The position numbers were made by a program, and so were the translations under genes. DNA of 64,000 nucleotides from Bradyrhizobium icense. Its GTDB lineage: Bacteria; Pseudomonadota; Alphaproteobacteria; Rhizobiales; Xanthobacteraceae. Under the pieces are notes generated by a model. It did no database searches and had not been told where the DNA came from. It saw only the letters and a list, made by a program, of their open reading frames with translations. Positions within the stretch are counted from its first letter, which is position 1. Every line of letters begins with the position of its first letter. This document shows positions 50,096-59,280 of this stretch, one piece after another. The stretch lies in contig NZ_CP016428.1 in NCBI RefSeq assembly GCF_001693385.1, positions 7,006,001 through 7,070,000 of the forward strand, read 5' to 3'.

Positions 50096-52459
50096 CTACA
50101 CTCCGCCAAAGTGAATCTTCAATCCGGCCTTGTAGACCCTGCCCGGTCCGGGGCTGGACCAAAGCACATCGTTTTGGTTGGTGCCGTCAGTCGAATTGCC
50201 GGGGATCGCATAGGGCCGATAGTACTGGTTCAAGAGATTGTCGATCGATGCCGTGAACATAATGTCCTTGGTCGCGTGCCAGGTCAGGTACAGATTGACC
50301 AGCTCATAGCCGGTCGCGGGCAGGTAGCCGGCGGGCACGTCGTTGTTGGGACCGAATGAGGACCATTGCGCCGCCAGGATCAGCCTGCGGTCAAGCAGAC
50401 GCACGCCGCCGGTCGTCGTGATCTTGCGCGGGGTGATAGTCGAGAGCCCAACATTGGTAGCGACGTTCTTGCCCTGCATCAGGTGACCTGAGAAACCGAC
50501 ATACCACAGGCCGGTGTCATACGCAGTTTCCCACTCGAAGCCTTCGATCCGGGCGTGCGCGATGTTCTGATACTGATAGAACTGGCTAAACAGGCCGGGG
50601 ACCGGGACCAGGATGGCTGGTCGCGGGGCCGACGCAACGAGGTCGATATAACCATCCACGTCATTGCGGAAGACATTGAACTTGCCGCGGAAGCTGTCGC
50701 CGGCCGCGAACACGTCGTTGTACTTGAGATTAACGCCGACTTCCTTGTTCTTGCCGACCTCCGGCCTCAGGTTCGGATTGGACAGGAAGCAGAACAGGCC
50801 GGCAGTGCCGCCCGGGCACGGGAAGAGAGCGGGACCACCGCCGGTGGCATGTGCGCCGGCGATCAAAGTCTCGGTAATCGCGGGCGCGCGGTAGCCTTCG
50901 GCATAGCTGGCATACGGCGTGAAGCCAGGCACCGGCGTCACGCCGACCGTGAACTTCGGCGAGAAGCGGTCGCCGCCGCCGCCGGTCGCCACTGTCGGCG
51001 AATGCAGATCGTAGCGATCGTAGCGGATTGCGCTGACGGCCTCAAACCAGGTCGAATAGTTCTGCTTCAACTGCGCGAACCCGCCGGACACGGTCCGCAG
51101 GCCGCTCGGCGTGGTGATGTTGGAATTGCCACGACTATCGAAGGTTTTCACGTCATCCTGAAACGCATCGAGGCCGAGTGTAACCGCGTTGCGCCAATCG
51201 CCGACATTGAACCTCGTCGTGTTGTTGACGTCGATCCCGAGCGTATCGAGCACATAGCCGCGCCTGTCGCCGACGCAGCCCGAGATGTTGTTGCCAACGT
51301 TGCCGGGGCCGCAAAAAGCCGCGCCGCTTGCGCTGTTATGATGTGTCTTCGTCTGGTCGTTGTCGGTGCGGTTGCCGTACAGCGACATATTCCAATCCCA
51401 GAGATTGTCGTCCGGCCTGGCGTACTTCCAGGTGAGCGTTCCCGTGTAGTTCTTGACGTCGGACGCGTAGACTGACGAACCCTGGAAGAGCGCGCGTTGT
51501 GCCGCCGTCAGTACCGGCCCGCGATTGAACTGGCCGATGCTGTATTGGTAATCCTGGAAAATGCCGCCGAGTTTGACCTCGTGCCCCTCGGCCGGTCGTA
51601 CCGTGAGCTTCATCAGGCCGGCCGCGATCTCGTTGCCGCTATTGCCGATCTCGGTGCCGTTGCCGTCCTTGTAATTGCCCTGCGTGCGATAGACTGCGCC
51701 GCCGAACACGTCGACGTTGGGATCGGCACGGACGCCGCCGAAGATCGAGCCAAGGCCGCGCGCGTTGTTGGTGCCGCCGGAGCCGGTCATGTCGACGCCC
51801 CAGCGTTCGCCCGGGCGCACCACGTCATCGATGTCCTTGGTGCGAAACGAGACCACGCCGCCGATCGCGCCGGAGCCGTAGATGTTGGCGGTTGGGCCGC
51901 GCACGACGTCGACGCCACCAACCAGCTCGGGATCGAGGAAGAACGAGCCGTTGGCATTGTGGCCGGTACGTTGGTAGTTCTGCCGCGCGCCATCGACGAC
52001 GACGGCGACGCGGCCGAAATCCTGCAGACCGCGGATGTTGATGACGGTCGAAGGATCGTCGCCGCGCTCCTGAAACGAGACGCCGGGCACGTTGTAGAAA
52101 ATGTCGGAAAGCCGGTTCGGCTGCAGGCCCTGAATCTGGTCGAGCGTCACGGAGCTGACCGGCGCCAGCGCGTCGATCGCGCGCTCCTCGGTCTTGGTCG
52201 CGACTGCCGTAATCGTATCAAGCGACTGCACCGGCGCGGCTCCAATCTGCGCCCGCGCATTCATCGCCGGCGCTGTTGCCTGCTGATCCTGCGGCGGCTT
52301 CGCCGGCTTGCGCCGCGACTGCTTCTGCCGCTCGGAAGAGCCGCTCGCAGCCTGCGTACCCGCCGTCTGCGCGTTGCCGGCTTCCCCGACCAGCAATGCA
52401 ATTGAAAACACCGACGCGCCCAACAAGAGGGCGCGCGAAATCCTAGCCCCGTCAGCCAT
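50096..52459 (-). CDS. hmuR: TonB-dependent haem receptor HmuR
   Basis: The 787-residue outer-membrane protein has a signal peptide (about 1-30, GNAQTAG), a low-complexity linker, a plug domain (LQPNRLSDIFYNVPGVSFQE, NIRGLQDFGRVAVVVDGARQ) and a beta barrel ending in GLKIHFGGV. Haem-receptor signatures are present: YRAPAITE (FRAP box) and SNPNLRPEVGKNKEVGVNL (NPNL box), with a histidine between them. ATG 52459 starts the signal peptide; an upstream frame to 52579 lies in the promoter region. It is divergent from hemP, and an ICE-like site lies between them. Confidence 0.94.
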   Translation of the reverse strand: MADGARISRALLLGASVFSIALLVGEAGNAQTAGTQAASGSSERQKQSRRKPAKPPQDQQATAPAMNARAQIGAAPVQSLDTITAVATKTEERAIDALAPVSSVTLDQIQGLQPNRLSDIFYNVPGVSFQERGDDPSTVINIRGLQDFGRVAVVVDGARQNYQRTGHNANGSFFLDPELVGGVDVVRGPTANIYGSGAIGGVVSFRTKDIDDVVRPGERWGVDMTGSGGTNNARGLGSIFGGVRADPNVDVFGGAVYRTQGNYKDGNGTEIGNSGNEIAAGLMKLTVRPAEGHEVKLGGIFQDYQYSIGQFNRGPVLTAAQRALFQGSSVYASDVKNYTGTLTWKYARPDDNLWDWNMSLYGNRTDNDQTKTHHNSASGAAFCGPGNVGNNISGCVGDRRGYVLDTLGIDVNNTTRFNVGDWRNAVTLGLDAFQDDVKTFDSRGNSNITTPSGLRTVSGGFAQLKQNYSTWFEAVSAIRYDRYDLHSPTVATGGGGDRFSPKFTVGVTPVPGFTPYASYAEGYRAPAITETLIAGAHATGGGPALFPCPGGTAGLFCFLSNPNLRPEVGKNKEVGVNLKYNDVFAAGDSFRGKFNVFRNDVDGYIDLVASAPRPAILVPVPGLFSQFYQYQNIAHARIEGFEWETAYDTGLWYVGFSGHLMQGKNVATNVGLSTITPRKITTTGGVRLLDRRLILAAQWSSFGPNNDVPAGYLPATGYELVNLYLTWHATKDIMFTASIDNLLNQYYRPYAIPGNSTDGTNQNDVLWSSPGPGRVYKAGLKIHFGGV

Positions 52460-52627
52460 ACAACCCCAGCCCCGATATCTGTTCTTTATGGGTCTGGCTG
52501 GCGGGCGCTGCGCGTAACCTGCGAGCTGCTTGCTGGCTGCCACATTCAGGATGCAGGCATTGTGCCAGCATCGCATCATGCTTGGTTACGTGGCGGTTCC
52601 CGGGCGGTCAAGAACCGCCTTAGGCAC

Positions 52628-52644
52628 TTTATATCAATTGTAAA
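52628..52644. promoter_or_regulatory. Irr-type (ICE-like) iron control site
   Basis: TTTATATCAATTGTAAA has TTTA and TAAA ends at the 17-base spacing of the ICE consensus TTTAGAANNNTTCTAAA, matching it at 11 of 14 defined positions. It lies in the divergent region between hmuR and hemP, 41 bases before the hemP start. The rest of this 225-base region holds a GC-rich inverted repeat (GGCGGTTC near 52592 and GAACCGCC near 52611). Confidence 0.5.
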
Positions 52645-52684
52645 TTGCCGCGGTTGGATTGCGGCCCACCGCAACGGTACAAGC

Positions 52685-52927
52685 ATGGCATCGACAGACT
52701 TTCGGGGCGCCACAAACGATATGTCCGCAGCAACAGGAGACAAGCTCGGAGCCGCCCGGACGCAAGCCGGCAATCCCGCTTCCGCAGCCAGATCGCTTGC
52801 CATCAGCGGCAACCGGATCGACAGCCGCGAACTGTTCGCCACCGAGCGCGAGATCATCATCGCGCATGGCGAGGAGCACTATCGCCTGCGGCTGACGTCG
52901 CAGAACAAGCTGATCCTGACCAAGTGA
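52685..52927 (+). CDS. hmuP: HemP/HmuP family haem uptake regulator
   Basis: The C-terminal half has the HemP pattern SRELFATEREIIIAHGEEHY followed by RLRLTSQNKLILTK. In rhizobia HmuP proteins are needed for expression of the haem receptor gene. The N-terminal 45 residues are low in complexity. ATG 52685 gives 80 residues and ATG 52721 gives 68; neither has a strong ribosome site. It leads the hmuTUV run and is divergent from hmuR. Confidence 0.88.
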   Translation: MASTDFRGATNDMSAATGDKLGAARTQAGNPASAARSLAISGNRIDSRELFATEREIIIAHGEEHYRLRLTSQNKLILTK

Positions 52928-52946
52928 CGGACCTGGTGCACCGGAA

Positions 52947-53900
52947 ATGACAATTCGTCGCACGCTCGCAATGTCGGCCGCCGCGGGCTGCTTCCTGCTC
53001 GGCGGCGTCGCGCTCGCTGCGGGCATTACCGTGCATGATGCCCGCAACCGCGACGTCACGATCGCAGATCCCGCGCGGATCGTCTCGATCGGCGGCGCGA
53101 TCACGGAAATTCTCTATGCGCTCGGTTTCGAGGATCGCCTCGTCGGCGTCGACTCGACCAGCCTCTATCCGCCTGCGGCGCTGCGCGACAAACCGAACGT
53201 CGGCTACATGCGCCAGCTTTCGGCCGAGGGCGTGCTCGGGCTCAACCCCTCCCTGGTGCTGGCGGCGCAAGGGTCCGGGCCGAAGGAAACCATGGACGTG
53301 CTGGAAGCCGCCAAGGTGCCGCTGGTGCTGGTGCCCGAAACCTTTTCGGAAGCAGGCCTGCTCGACAAGATCAAGCTGGTCGGCCACGCCATGGACGCGG
53401 ACAAGAGGGCCGAATGCCTGACCGCAGCGGTGTCGGACGATTTGGCGCAACTGCGCGAGCTGCGCGCCAGGGTGACGAAGCCGGTGCGCGTGATGTTCGT
53501 GATGTCGCTGTTGAACGGCCGGGCGATGGCCGCCGGAAAGAACACCGCGGCGAACGAGATCATCGCACTCGCCGGCGGCGTCAACGCCATCGACGGCTAC
53601 GACGGCTACAAGATCATCAACGACGAGGCGATCGTGGCGGCGAAGCCCGACGTGGTGCTCTCGATCCAGCGCGGCAAGGATTCGGTGGTCGCCGAGACAG
53701 TGTATCTTCATCCGGCCTTCGCGCTGACCCCGGTCGCGGCCAACAAGACCTTCATCTCGATGGAAGGCCTCTACCTGCTCGGCTTCGGACCGCGCACGGC
53801 GGCCGCCGCCCGCGATCTCTCGATCAAGCTCTATCCGGCGCTGGCGCCGCAGGCCGAGAAATTCAAGCCTGTGGCACTCACCGCCGATTGCCGGAAATGA
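52947..53900 (+). CDS. hmuT: Haem ABC transporter substrate-binding protein HmuT
   Basis: The 317-residue precursor has a signal peptide (about 1-25, ending VALAAG) and the two-lobed class III binding-protein fold: RIVSIGGAITEILYALGFED, VGYMRQLSAEGVLGLNPSLV and GKNTAANEIIALAGGVNAID. It carries haem across the periplasm to HmuU. It starts 19 bases after hemP, and its stop overlaps the start of hmuU. Confidence 0.94.
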   Translation: MTIRRTLAMSAAAGCFLLGGVALAAGITVHDARNRDVTIADPARIVSIGGAITEILYALGFEDRLVGVDSTSLYPPAALRDKPNVGYMRQLSAEGVLGLNPSLVLAAQGSGPKETMDVLEAAKVPLVLVPETFSEAGLLDKIKLVGHAMDADKRAECLTAAVSDDLAQLRELRARVTKPVRVMFVMSLLNGRAMAAGKNTAANEIIALAGGVNAIDGYDGYKIINDEAIVAAKPDVVLSIQRGKDSVVAETVYLHPAFALTPVAANKTFISMEGLYLLGFGPRTAAAARDLSIKLYPALAPQAEKFKPVALTADCRK

Positions 53901-54988
53901 CCGTTCTGACCGAGGGTGGCGCCAAGCGGCGCAGCGGATACGCGTTGCGCCCTCCGGCCTCACTGACCCTCATCTGCCTGTTCGCCGCGCTGGCCGGCGC
54001 AGCGCTGATCGCGCTGACGGTAGGCGCTGCCGGAATACCGCTGGCGCGGCTGCCGGCCGCGCTCGGCCTGTGGGGTGACGCCGCGGCTGGTCCAAGCCTC
54101 GCGCGCGACCAGCTCGTGCTGTGGTCGATCCGGATTCCACGGATCGGCGCGGCCGCGATGATCGGCGCGTTGCTCGCGGCATCGGGCGCCATCATGCAGG
54201 GGCTGTTTCGCAACCCCCTCGCCGACCCCGCGCTGGTCGGCGTTTCCTCCGGCGGCGCGCTGGCAGCAGCCGCCGCGATCGTCTTCACCGATAGCCAGAT
54301 CGGTCAGAACTTCCGCTTCATGCAGCATCAGTTACTGCCGATCGCCGCCTTCGCCGGTTCGCTCGCGACCACCGTCATCCTTTATTCGATTGCAAGCCGC
54401 TCGGGACGGACCTCGATCGCGATTTTTCTGCTGGCAGGCATTGCAATCGCCGCCATCGCCAATGCCGGTATCGGACTCCTCGTGTTCATCGCGGACGATC
54501 GCCAGTTGCGCGACATCACGTTCTGGCTATTGGGCTCGCTGAGCGGCGCGACCTGGCCCAAGCTCGCCACGCTTGCGCCGGTGCTGGGGTGCGCCGCGAT
54601 CGCCTGCCTCTCGATCGCGCGTGGACTCGATGTGCTGGTGCTCGGCGAGGCCGAGGCGTTCCATAGCGGCGTCGACGTCGAACGGCTGAAGCGGATTTCG
54701 ATCGTGCTGGTGTCGGCGATGACGGGCGTGGCGGTCTCGGTCTGTGGCATCGTCGGATTCATCGGCATCGTGGTGCCGCATCTGTTGCGGCTGGTGATCG
54801 GGCCGGCGCACCGGTTGCTGCTGCCCGCTTCCATGTTGCTGGGCGCGGTGCTGCTGGTGGGGGCGGATACGCTGGCCCGCACCATCGTCGCGCCCGCGGA
54901 AATGCCGATCGGCATCCTGACGGCGGCAATCGGCGCACCGTTCTTTTTAGGGATGCTGCTCCGCCAGCGCGGGCTGGTTTCGCTATGA
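53897..54988 (+). CDS. hmuU: Haem ABC transporter permease HmuU
   Basis: The 363-residue protein has about ten membrane helices of the FecCD family. Characteristic segments are GAIMQGLFRNPLADPALVGV followed by SSGGALAAA, WLLGSLSGATW and GFIGIVVPHLLRLVIGPAHR. ATG 53897 overlaps the hmuT stop (ATGA), and the frame's long upstream extension is only an artefact. It forms the haem channel of the inner membrane. Confidence 0.95.
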   Translation: MTVLTEGGAKRRSGYALRPPASLTLICLFAALAGAALIALTVGAAGIPLARLPAALGLWGDAAAGPSLARDQLVLWSIRIPRIGAAAMIGALLAASGAIMQGLFRNPLADPALVGVSSGGALAAAAAIVFTDSQIGQNFRFMQHQLLPIAAFAGSLATTVILYSIASRSGRTSIAIFLLAGIAIAAIANAGIGLLVFIADDRQLRDITFWLLGSLSGATWPKLATLAPVLGCAAIACLSIARGLDVLVLGEAEAFHSGVDVERLKRISIVLVSAMTGVAVSVCGIVGFIGIVVPHLLRLVIGPAHRLLLPASMLLGAVLLVGADTLARTIVAPAEMPIGILTAAIGAPFFLGMLLRQRGLVSL

Positions 54989-55788
54989 CCGCCATTCTTG
55001 AAGCGCAGTCGGTTTCGATGGTCATTGGCGGCGCCACGCTGGTCGATGGCATTGATCTTTGTGTCGCGCCCGGTGAGATGGTCGCGATCGTCGGCCCCAA
55101 CGGCGCCGGCAAATCGACGCTGCTGCGGATGCTATCAGGCGATCTCCGCCCGACGCGCGGCCAGATCAGGCTGAAGCAGCGCGACATCCACCTCTATGCG
55201 CCGCGGCTCCTCGCGCATCACCGCGCGATGCTGTCGCAGCATGTCAACGTCACCTTCCCGTTCACGGTCGAGGAGATCGTCCATATGGGTGCGGGCGATG
55301 CCGGCCGCGCCGCCGCGCAGCGGCTGGTCGATGCGGCGCTCACTGAGGTCGATCTGGCGCATTTCAGCCAGCGGCAATTGCCGACGCTTTCCGGCGGCGA
55401 ACAGCAGCGCGCGCATTTCGCCCGCGTGCTGGTGCAGCTCGCCCGCGGCGAGGCGCAGCATGGACCCGGCCTTCTGCTGCTGGACGAGCCGACCTCGAGC
55501 CTCGACATGCGCCACCAGATCGACCTGGTGGAAACGGCGAAGCGGCGCGCGCAGAACGGCACCGCTGTCATCGCCGTGCTGCACGACCTCAATCTCGCCA
55601 TGCGCTTCGCCGACCGCATCGTGCTCTTGCATCGCGGCCGGCTTGCCGTCGACGGCGGCCGCACAGACGCGATCACTACGGAAACCATCCGCCGGATCTT
55701 TGAGGTCGACGTCAGAATCGACTACACCGAGCAGGGCGTGCCGTTCCTGCTGCCGCAAACCATGCGGCCCGCCGGCGCGCCGGCATAA
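54985..55788 (+). CDS. hmuV: Haem ABC transporter ATP-binding protein HmuV
   Basis: The 267-residue ATPase has Walker A GPNGAGKST (37-45), the signature LSGGEQQRAHFARVLVQLAR, Walker B LLLLDEPTSSLD and a switch histidine in AVLHDLNLAMRFADR. It powers haem import through HmuU. Its start overlaps the hmuU stop (ATGA). It closes the hemP-hmuTUV operon. Confidence 0.96.
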   Translation: MTAILEAQSVSMVIGGATLVDGIDLCVAPGEMVAIVGPNGAGKSTLLRMLSGDLRPTRGQIRLKQRDIHLYAPRLLAHHRAMLSQHVNVTFPFTVEEIVHMGAGDAGRAAAQRLVDAALTEVDLAHFSQRQLPTLSGGEQQRAHFARVLVQLARGEAQHGPGLLLLDEPTSSLDMRHQIDLVETAKRRAQNGTAVIAVLHDLNLAMRFADRIVLLHRGRLAVDGGRTDAITTETIRRIFEVDVRIDYTEQGVPFLLPQTMRPAGAPA

Positions 55789-55832
55789 CGCCGCAGCCGC
55801 TTATCCAACGGCGTTACAGGTTCTTCACGGAA

Positions 55833-55850
55833 CTGTCAGTCAACTGTAAC
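55833..55850 (+). promoter_or_regulatory. PHO-box-like site
   Basis: CTGTCAG-TCAA-CTGTAAC is a direct repeat of 7-base units separated by 4 bases, close to the PhoB consensus of two CTGTCAT units. It lies 47 bases before the ATG of the phytase-like esterase gene, a suitable place for phosphate-starvation control. A GTTACAG at 55814-55820 makes a partly inverted arrangement. Confidence 0.55.
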
Positions 55851-55896
55851 AGCCGCTACGCAAGACAGGCGCATCGTCATCATATGGAGATCCGCC

Positions 55897-57249
55897 ATGC
55901 GCGTGTCGTTGCTCTGCTCTATCGCGTCAGTCTTTCTGGCCGGCGCCGCCTTCGCCCAGGGTGAAGGCGAGTTTCCCGCCACGCTGAAGGGCCACGCCGT
56001 GCTGCCGGCGCAGACCTTTATCGACGCGCCCACTGACGCGCCTGCCGATCTCAAGACATCAGGCAAATACACCACCGGCCGCCGCATGGATGCTGTCGGC
56101 ACCGTGATGGGCAAGTCCTACGAACGCCCGACCGGCGTGTCGCTACCGTTCAAGGGCCAGCCGTTGCAGGGTCATTCCGGCATCAAGGTGATGCCGGACG
56201 GCTCGTTCTGGGTGCTCACCGACAACGGCATGGGCTCGCGCTACAACTCGGCCGACTCGATGCTCTATCTCAACCGGCACAAGATCGACTGGTCGACCGG
56301 CAAGATCGAACGACAGGAAACCGTCTTCCTGCACGATCCCGACAAGAAGGTGCCGTTCCGCATCCTGCATGAGGACACCGCCAAGCGCTATCTTAGCGGC
56401 GCCGACTTCGATACTGAGGGCTTTCAGATCATCGGCGACACCTTCTGGATCGGCGACGAGTTCGGGCCCTATGTGCTGAAGGCCGACAAGACCGGCAAGG
56501 TCCTCGCGGTGTTCGAAACCACCGCCGACGGCAAGCCGGTGCGCTCGCCCGATCACTGGTCGGTGCAGTCGCCGGCAGCGCCAGGCGCGAGCTACACCAC
56601 CGTCAACCTCCGCCGTTCCAAGGGCTATGAAGGTTTTGCCGGCTCGAAGGACGGCAAGTTCCTCTACGGCCTGCTCGAGGGCCCGCTGTGGGATGCCGAG
56701 AAGAAGGGCTTTGAAAAAGTCGACGGCAAGGAAGCCGCGCGGATCCTCGAATTCGACGTAGCAGCCGAAAAATTCACCGGCCGCTACTGGCACTACGTGT
56801 TCGAGCAGAACGGCCACGCCATCGGCGATTTCAACATGATCGACGCTTCAAACGGCCTGATCATCGAGCGTGACAATGGCGAAGGCACCGCCGACAAGGC
56901 CTGCCCGGCCGGCCAGCGCGGCGAGAACTGTTTTGCGGACCTCGCCAAATTCAAGCGCGTCTACAAGGTCGAGCTCTCCGACGCCAATGTCGGCAAGCCG
57001 GTGCGCAAGATCGCCTATATCGACCTGATGAAGATCAGGGATCCCGACAAGAAGGCGCGCAAGGCGCTCAATGACGGCGTGCTGACCTTTCCGTTCTTCA
57101 CCATAGAGAATGTCGATCGCGTCGACGAGGCACACATCATCGTCGGCAACGACAACAATCTGCCATTCTCGTCGAGCCGCGATCCCAACAAGGCGGACGA
57201 CAACGAGTTCGTGTTGCTGGAAGTGGGCGAGTTCTTGAAGGCGAAGTGA
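55897..57249 (+). CDS. Secreted esterase-like activity of phytase family protein
   Basis: The 450-residue precursor has a signal peptide (about 1-23, ending GAAFAQ). A phytase-like beta-propeller domain follows: GHSGIKVMPDGSFWVLTDNG, YLSGADFDTEGFQIIGDTFW followed by IGDEFGPYVLKAD, and VDEAHIIVGNDNNLPFSSSR. The family (PF13449) is linked with phosphate-ester or esterase activity outside the cytoplasm. GGAGATCCGCC precedes the ATG. The upstream PHO-box-like site agrees with a role in phosphorus acquisition. Confidence 0.9.
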   Translation: MRVSLLCSIASVFLAGAAFAQGEGEFPATLKGHAVLPAQTFIDAPTDAPADLKTSGKYTTGRRMDAVGTVMGKSYERPTGVSLPFKGQPLQGHSGIKVMPDGSFWVLTDNGMGSRYNSADSMLYLNRHKIDWSTGKIERQETVFLHDPDKKVPFRILHEDTAKRYLSGADFDTEGFQIIGDTFWIGDEFGPYVLKADKTGKVLAVFETTADGKPVRSPDHWSVQSPAAPGASYTTVNLRRSKGYEGFAGSKDGKFLYGLLEGPLWDAEKKGFEKVDGKEAARILEFDVAAEKFTGRYWHYVFEQNGHAIGDFNMIDASNGLIIERDNGEGTADKACPAGQRGENCFADLAKFKRVYKVELSDANVGKPVRKIAYIDLMKIRDPDKKARKALNDGVLTFPFFTIENVDRVDEAHIIVGNDNNLPFSSSRDPNKADDNEFVLLEVGEFLKAK

Positions 57250-57281
57250 GCGCCGAAGTTCTTGATTGCGGACGAACTCTG

Positions 57282-57314
57282 GCAATCCCTTCCCGCCCGC
57301 GGGGGAGGGATTGC
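57282..57314. terminator. Hairpin after phytase-like gene
   Basis: GCAATCCCTTCCCGC and GCGGGGGAGGGATTGC form a near-perfect stem of about 15 pairs. No T run follows, so it may act as a transcript-stabilising hairpin as much as a terminator. Confidence 0.6.
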
Positions 57315-57365
57315 TCGCGTATTTGCTAGCGTCTCTTTATCCCAATCGCGCAGTCCCCATATTTG

Positions 57366-57971
57366 ATGCTTCCAGACATCACAGGGGACGTCGGTTTGAC
57401 CGAGCAGCTCGCATTTTTTTCCCGGGTAACCGGCTCGCCGGCGGGCCTGCAATACGTTGCCGAATTCATCCAGCCCGCGCTTGAGCGCGAGCTGATTGAC
57501 CACGTCTCGGCGCTTCCATTGCAGCCGTTCCAATTTGGCGCCTACGAGGGCAAGCGCCGGGTAGCATCGTTCGGGTTCCGATATGATTATACGCTGCGGC
57601 GGCTGCAGCCGGCCGAGCCGATCCCTGGCTGGCTCGGTCCGCTGATCGGGCAGATCGAGGCCTATGGCGAGCCCTCGACCAAGATCGCGCAGGTTCTCTG
57701 CACCGAATACGATACCGGCGTCGGCATTGGCTGGCACCGCGACAAGCCGCATTTCGGCAGGATCTTTGGCCTGTCGCTCGGATCGTCCTGCAAATTCCGG
57801 TTTCGCCGGGCGGCGGGCGAAAAATGGCAGCGCTACACGCTCGAGGCCGAGCCGCGCTCGCTTTATATGATGTCCGGCGAGGCCCGCGAGGTCTGGGAAC
57901 ACAGCATTCCTGCCGTCGAGGCGAAGCGCTATTCGATCACGTTCCGCACGATGGCTGACCGAAAGACCTGA
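57366..57971 (+). CDS. AlkB-like Fe(II)/2-oxoglutarate dioxygenase
   Basis: The 201-residue protein has the AlkB fold. The metal ligands are His124 and Asp126 (GIGWHRDKPHFG) and His179 (VWEHSIP), and 2-oxoglutarate is bound through arginines in RYSITFRTM. Its substrate motif region EGKRRVASFGFRYDY suggests the nucleic-acid-repair branch, removing alkyl groups from bases oxidatively, but a protein or RNA target is possible. ATG 57366 is preceded by a TTG at 57363. It lies 56 bases before a DUF763 gene. Confidence 0.88.
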   Translation: MLPDITGDVGLTEQLAFFSRVTGSPAGLQYVAEFIQPALERELIDHVSALPLQPFQFGAYEGKRRVASFGFRYDYTLRRLQPAEPIPGWLGPLIGQIEAYGEPSTKIAQVLCTEYDTGVGIGWHRDKPHFGRIFGLSLGSSCKFRFRRAAGEKWQRYTLEAEPRSLYMMSGEAREVWEHSIPAVEAKRYSITFRTMADRKT

Positions 57972-58027
57972 CGGCTCGGCTGCCCGGTCTGATAAGCTGG
58001 CCGCCGATTCAGATACCGCAGGAAGCG

Positions 58028-59266
58028 ATGGCAAGACGTACCGGCAGCGCCGATCTACCTCTGCATGGCGGGCGCGTACCCGCTTGGCTCGGGGTACGCA
58101 TGTCCTCGCTCGGCGCGATCATCACTCAGGCGATCGTGCACCATTACGGCCGCGACGAATTCTTAAGTCGGCTGTCGCACCCGTTCTGGTTTCAGTCGTT
58201 CGGCGCTGTAATGGGCATGGACTGGCATTCATCCGGCATCACGACCAGCGTCATCGGCGCGCTAAAGCGCGGGCTCAAGCCGCTGGAGCGTGAGCTTGGG
58301 ATTCATGTCTGCGGCGGCCGTGGCCAGCACTCTCGAAAGACGCCCGACGAGCTTCGCTTGCTCGGCGAACGCACCGGCTTCGACGCGCCCCGGTTGGTTC
58401 GCGCCAGTCGTCTCGTCGCCAAGGTCGACAGCGCCGCCGTGCAAGACGGCTTCGACCTCTATCTTCACGGCTTCTTCGTTACCGACGATGGCAAATGGAC
58501 GGTCGTGCAGCAGGGCATGAACGGCGACAAGCGGCAGGCGCGGCGTTACCATTGGCATTCCGAGCAGCTCGAAAGCTTCGTCGACCAACCACATAGCGCG
58601 ATCGACGGTCCGGCACAGGGCGAGATCGTCAATCTCACCGACCGGCGGGCGGCGTCATCGCGCTCGGCGCAGCTCGAGTTGCTGAGCGAGATGGGGCCGG
58701 ATCGCATCGTCAATGAACTGGCGGTTATCGAACGCAAGGAGCCGGCCCAAGCCTTGCTGCCGCATCTGGTGATGCCGGCACATCACGATGTCAGGTCAAG
58801 CGACGTGTTCAGCCGGCGGCTGCACGGCACGCTTGCCGCCGCCGCCGAGCGCGGGCCGGTTGATTTTCCGGAATTGCTGCTAACGCCGGGCGTCGGCCTG
58901 CGCACCGTGCGCTCACTGGCGATGGTCGCGGAGGTCGTCCATGGCGCACCCTATCGCTTCACCGATCCCGCGCGCTTCTCGCTGGCACATGGCGGCAAGG
59001 ACCGCCATCCCTATCCCGTCCCGATCAAGGTCTATGACGAAACCATTCGCGTCCTGAAGTCGGCGGTGCAGAACGCGAAACTCGGCCGCGACGAGGAAAT
59101 GCAGGCGTTGAAGCGCCTGGACGACCAGTCGCGCCGGCTCGAACGTTCTGCGGCCGGGCCGTCGCTCGACGCGTTCATCGCCGGTGAACGCGCGGCGTCG
59201 CCGCAGCTCGGCGGACGTTCGGTGTTTGGATGGGAAGCGGAGTTGAAGGCGGTCAAGGGCAAATGA
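58028..59266 (+). CDS. DUF763 domain protein
   Basis: The 412-residue protein matches DUF763: GSADLPLHGGRVPAWLGVRM at the N-terminus, LSHPFWFQSFGAVMGMDWHS, ITTSVIGALKRGL, CGGRGQHSRKTPDE and LLLTPGVGLRTVRSLAMVAE. The last of these resembles a helix-hairpin-helix (TPGVGLRTVRSL), which points to DNA contact. Its biochemical activity is not known to me. Its neighbour is an AlkB-like gene with the same direction and a 56-base gap, so a DNA-repair setting is inferred. Confidence 0.87.
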   Translation: MARRTGSADLPLHGGRVPAWLGVRMSSLGAIITQAIVHHYGRDEFLSRLSHPFWFQSFGAVMGMDWHSSGITTSVIGALKRGLKPLERELGIHVCGGRGQHSRKTPDELRLLGERTGFDAPRLVRASRLVAKVDSAAVQDGFDLYLHGFFVTDDGKWTVVQQGMNGDKRQARRYHWHSEQLESFVDQPHSAIDGPAQGEIVNLTDRRAASSRSAQLELLSEMGPDRIVNELAVIERKEPAQALLPHLVMPAHHDVRSSDVFSRRLHGTLAAAAERGPVDFPELLLTPGVGLRTVRSLAMVAEVVHGAPYRFTDPARFSLAHGGKDRHPYPVPIKVYDETIRVLKSAVQNAKLGRDEEMQALKRLDDQSRRLERSAAGPSLDAFIAGERAASPQLGGRSVFGWEAELKAVKGK

Positions 59267-59280
59267 GCACGGGTGCCAAG

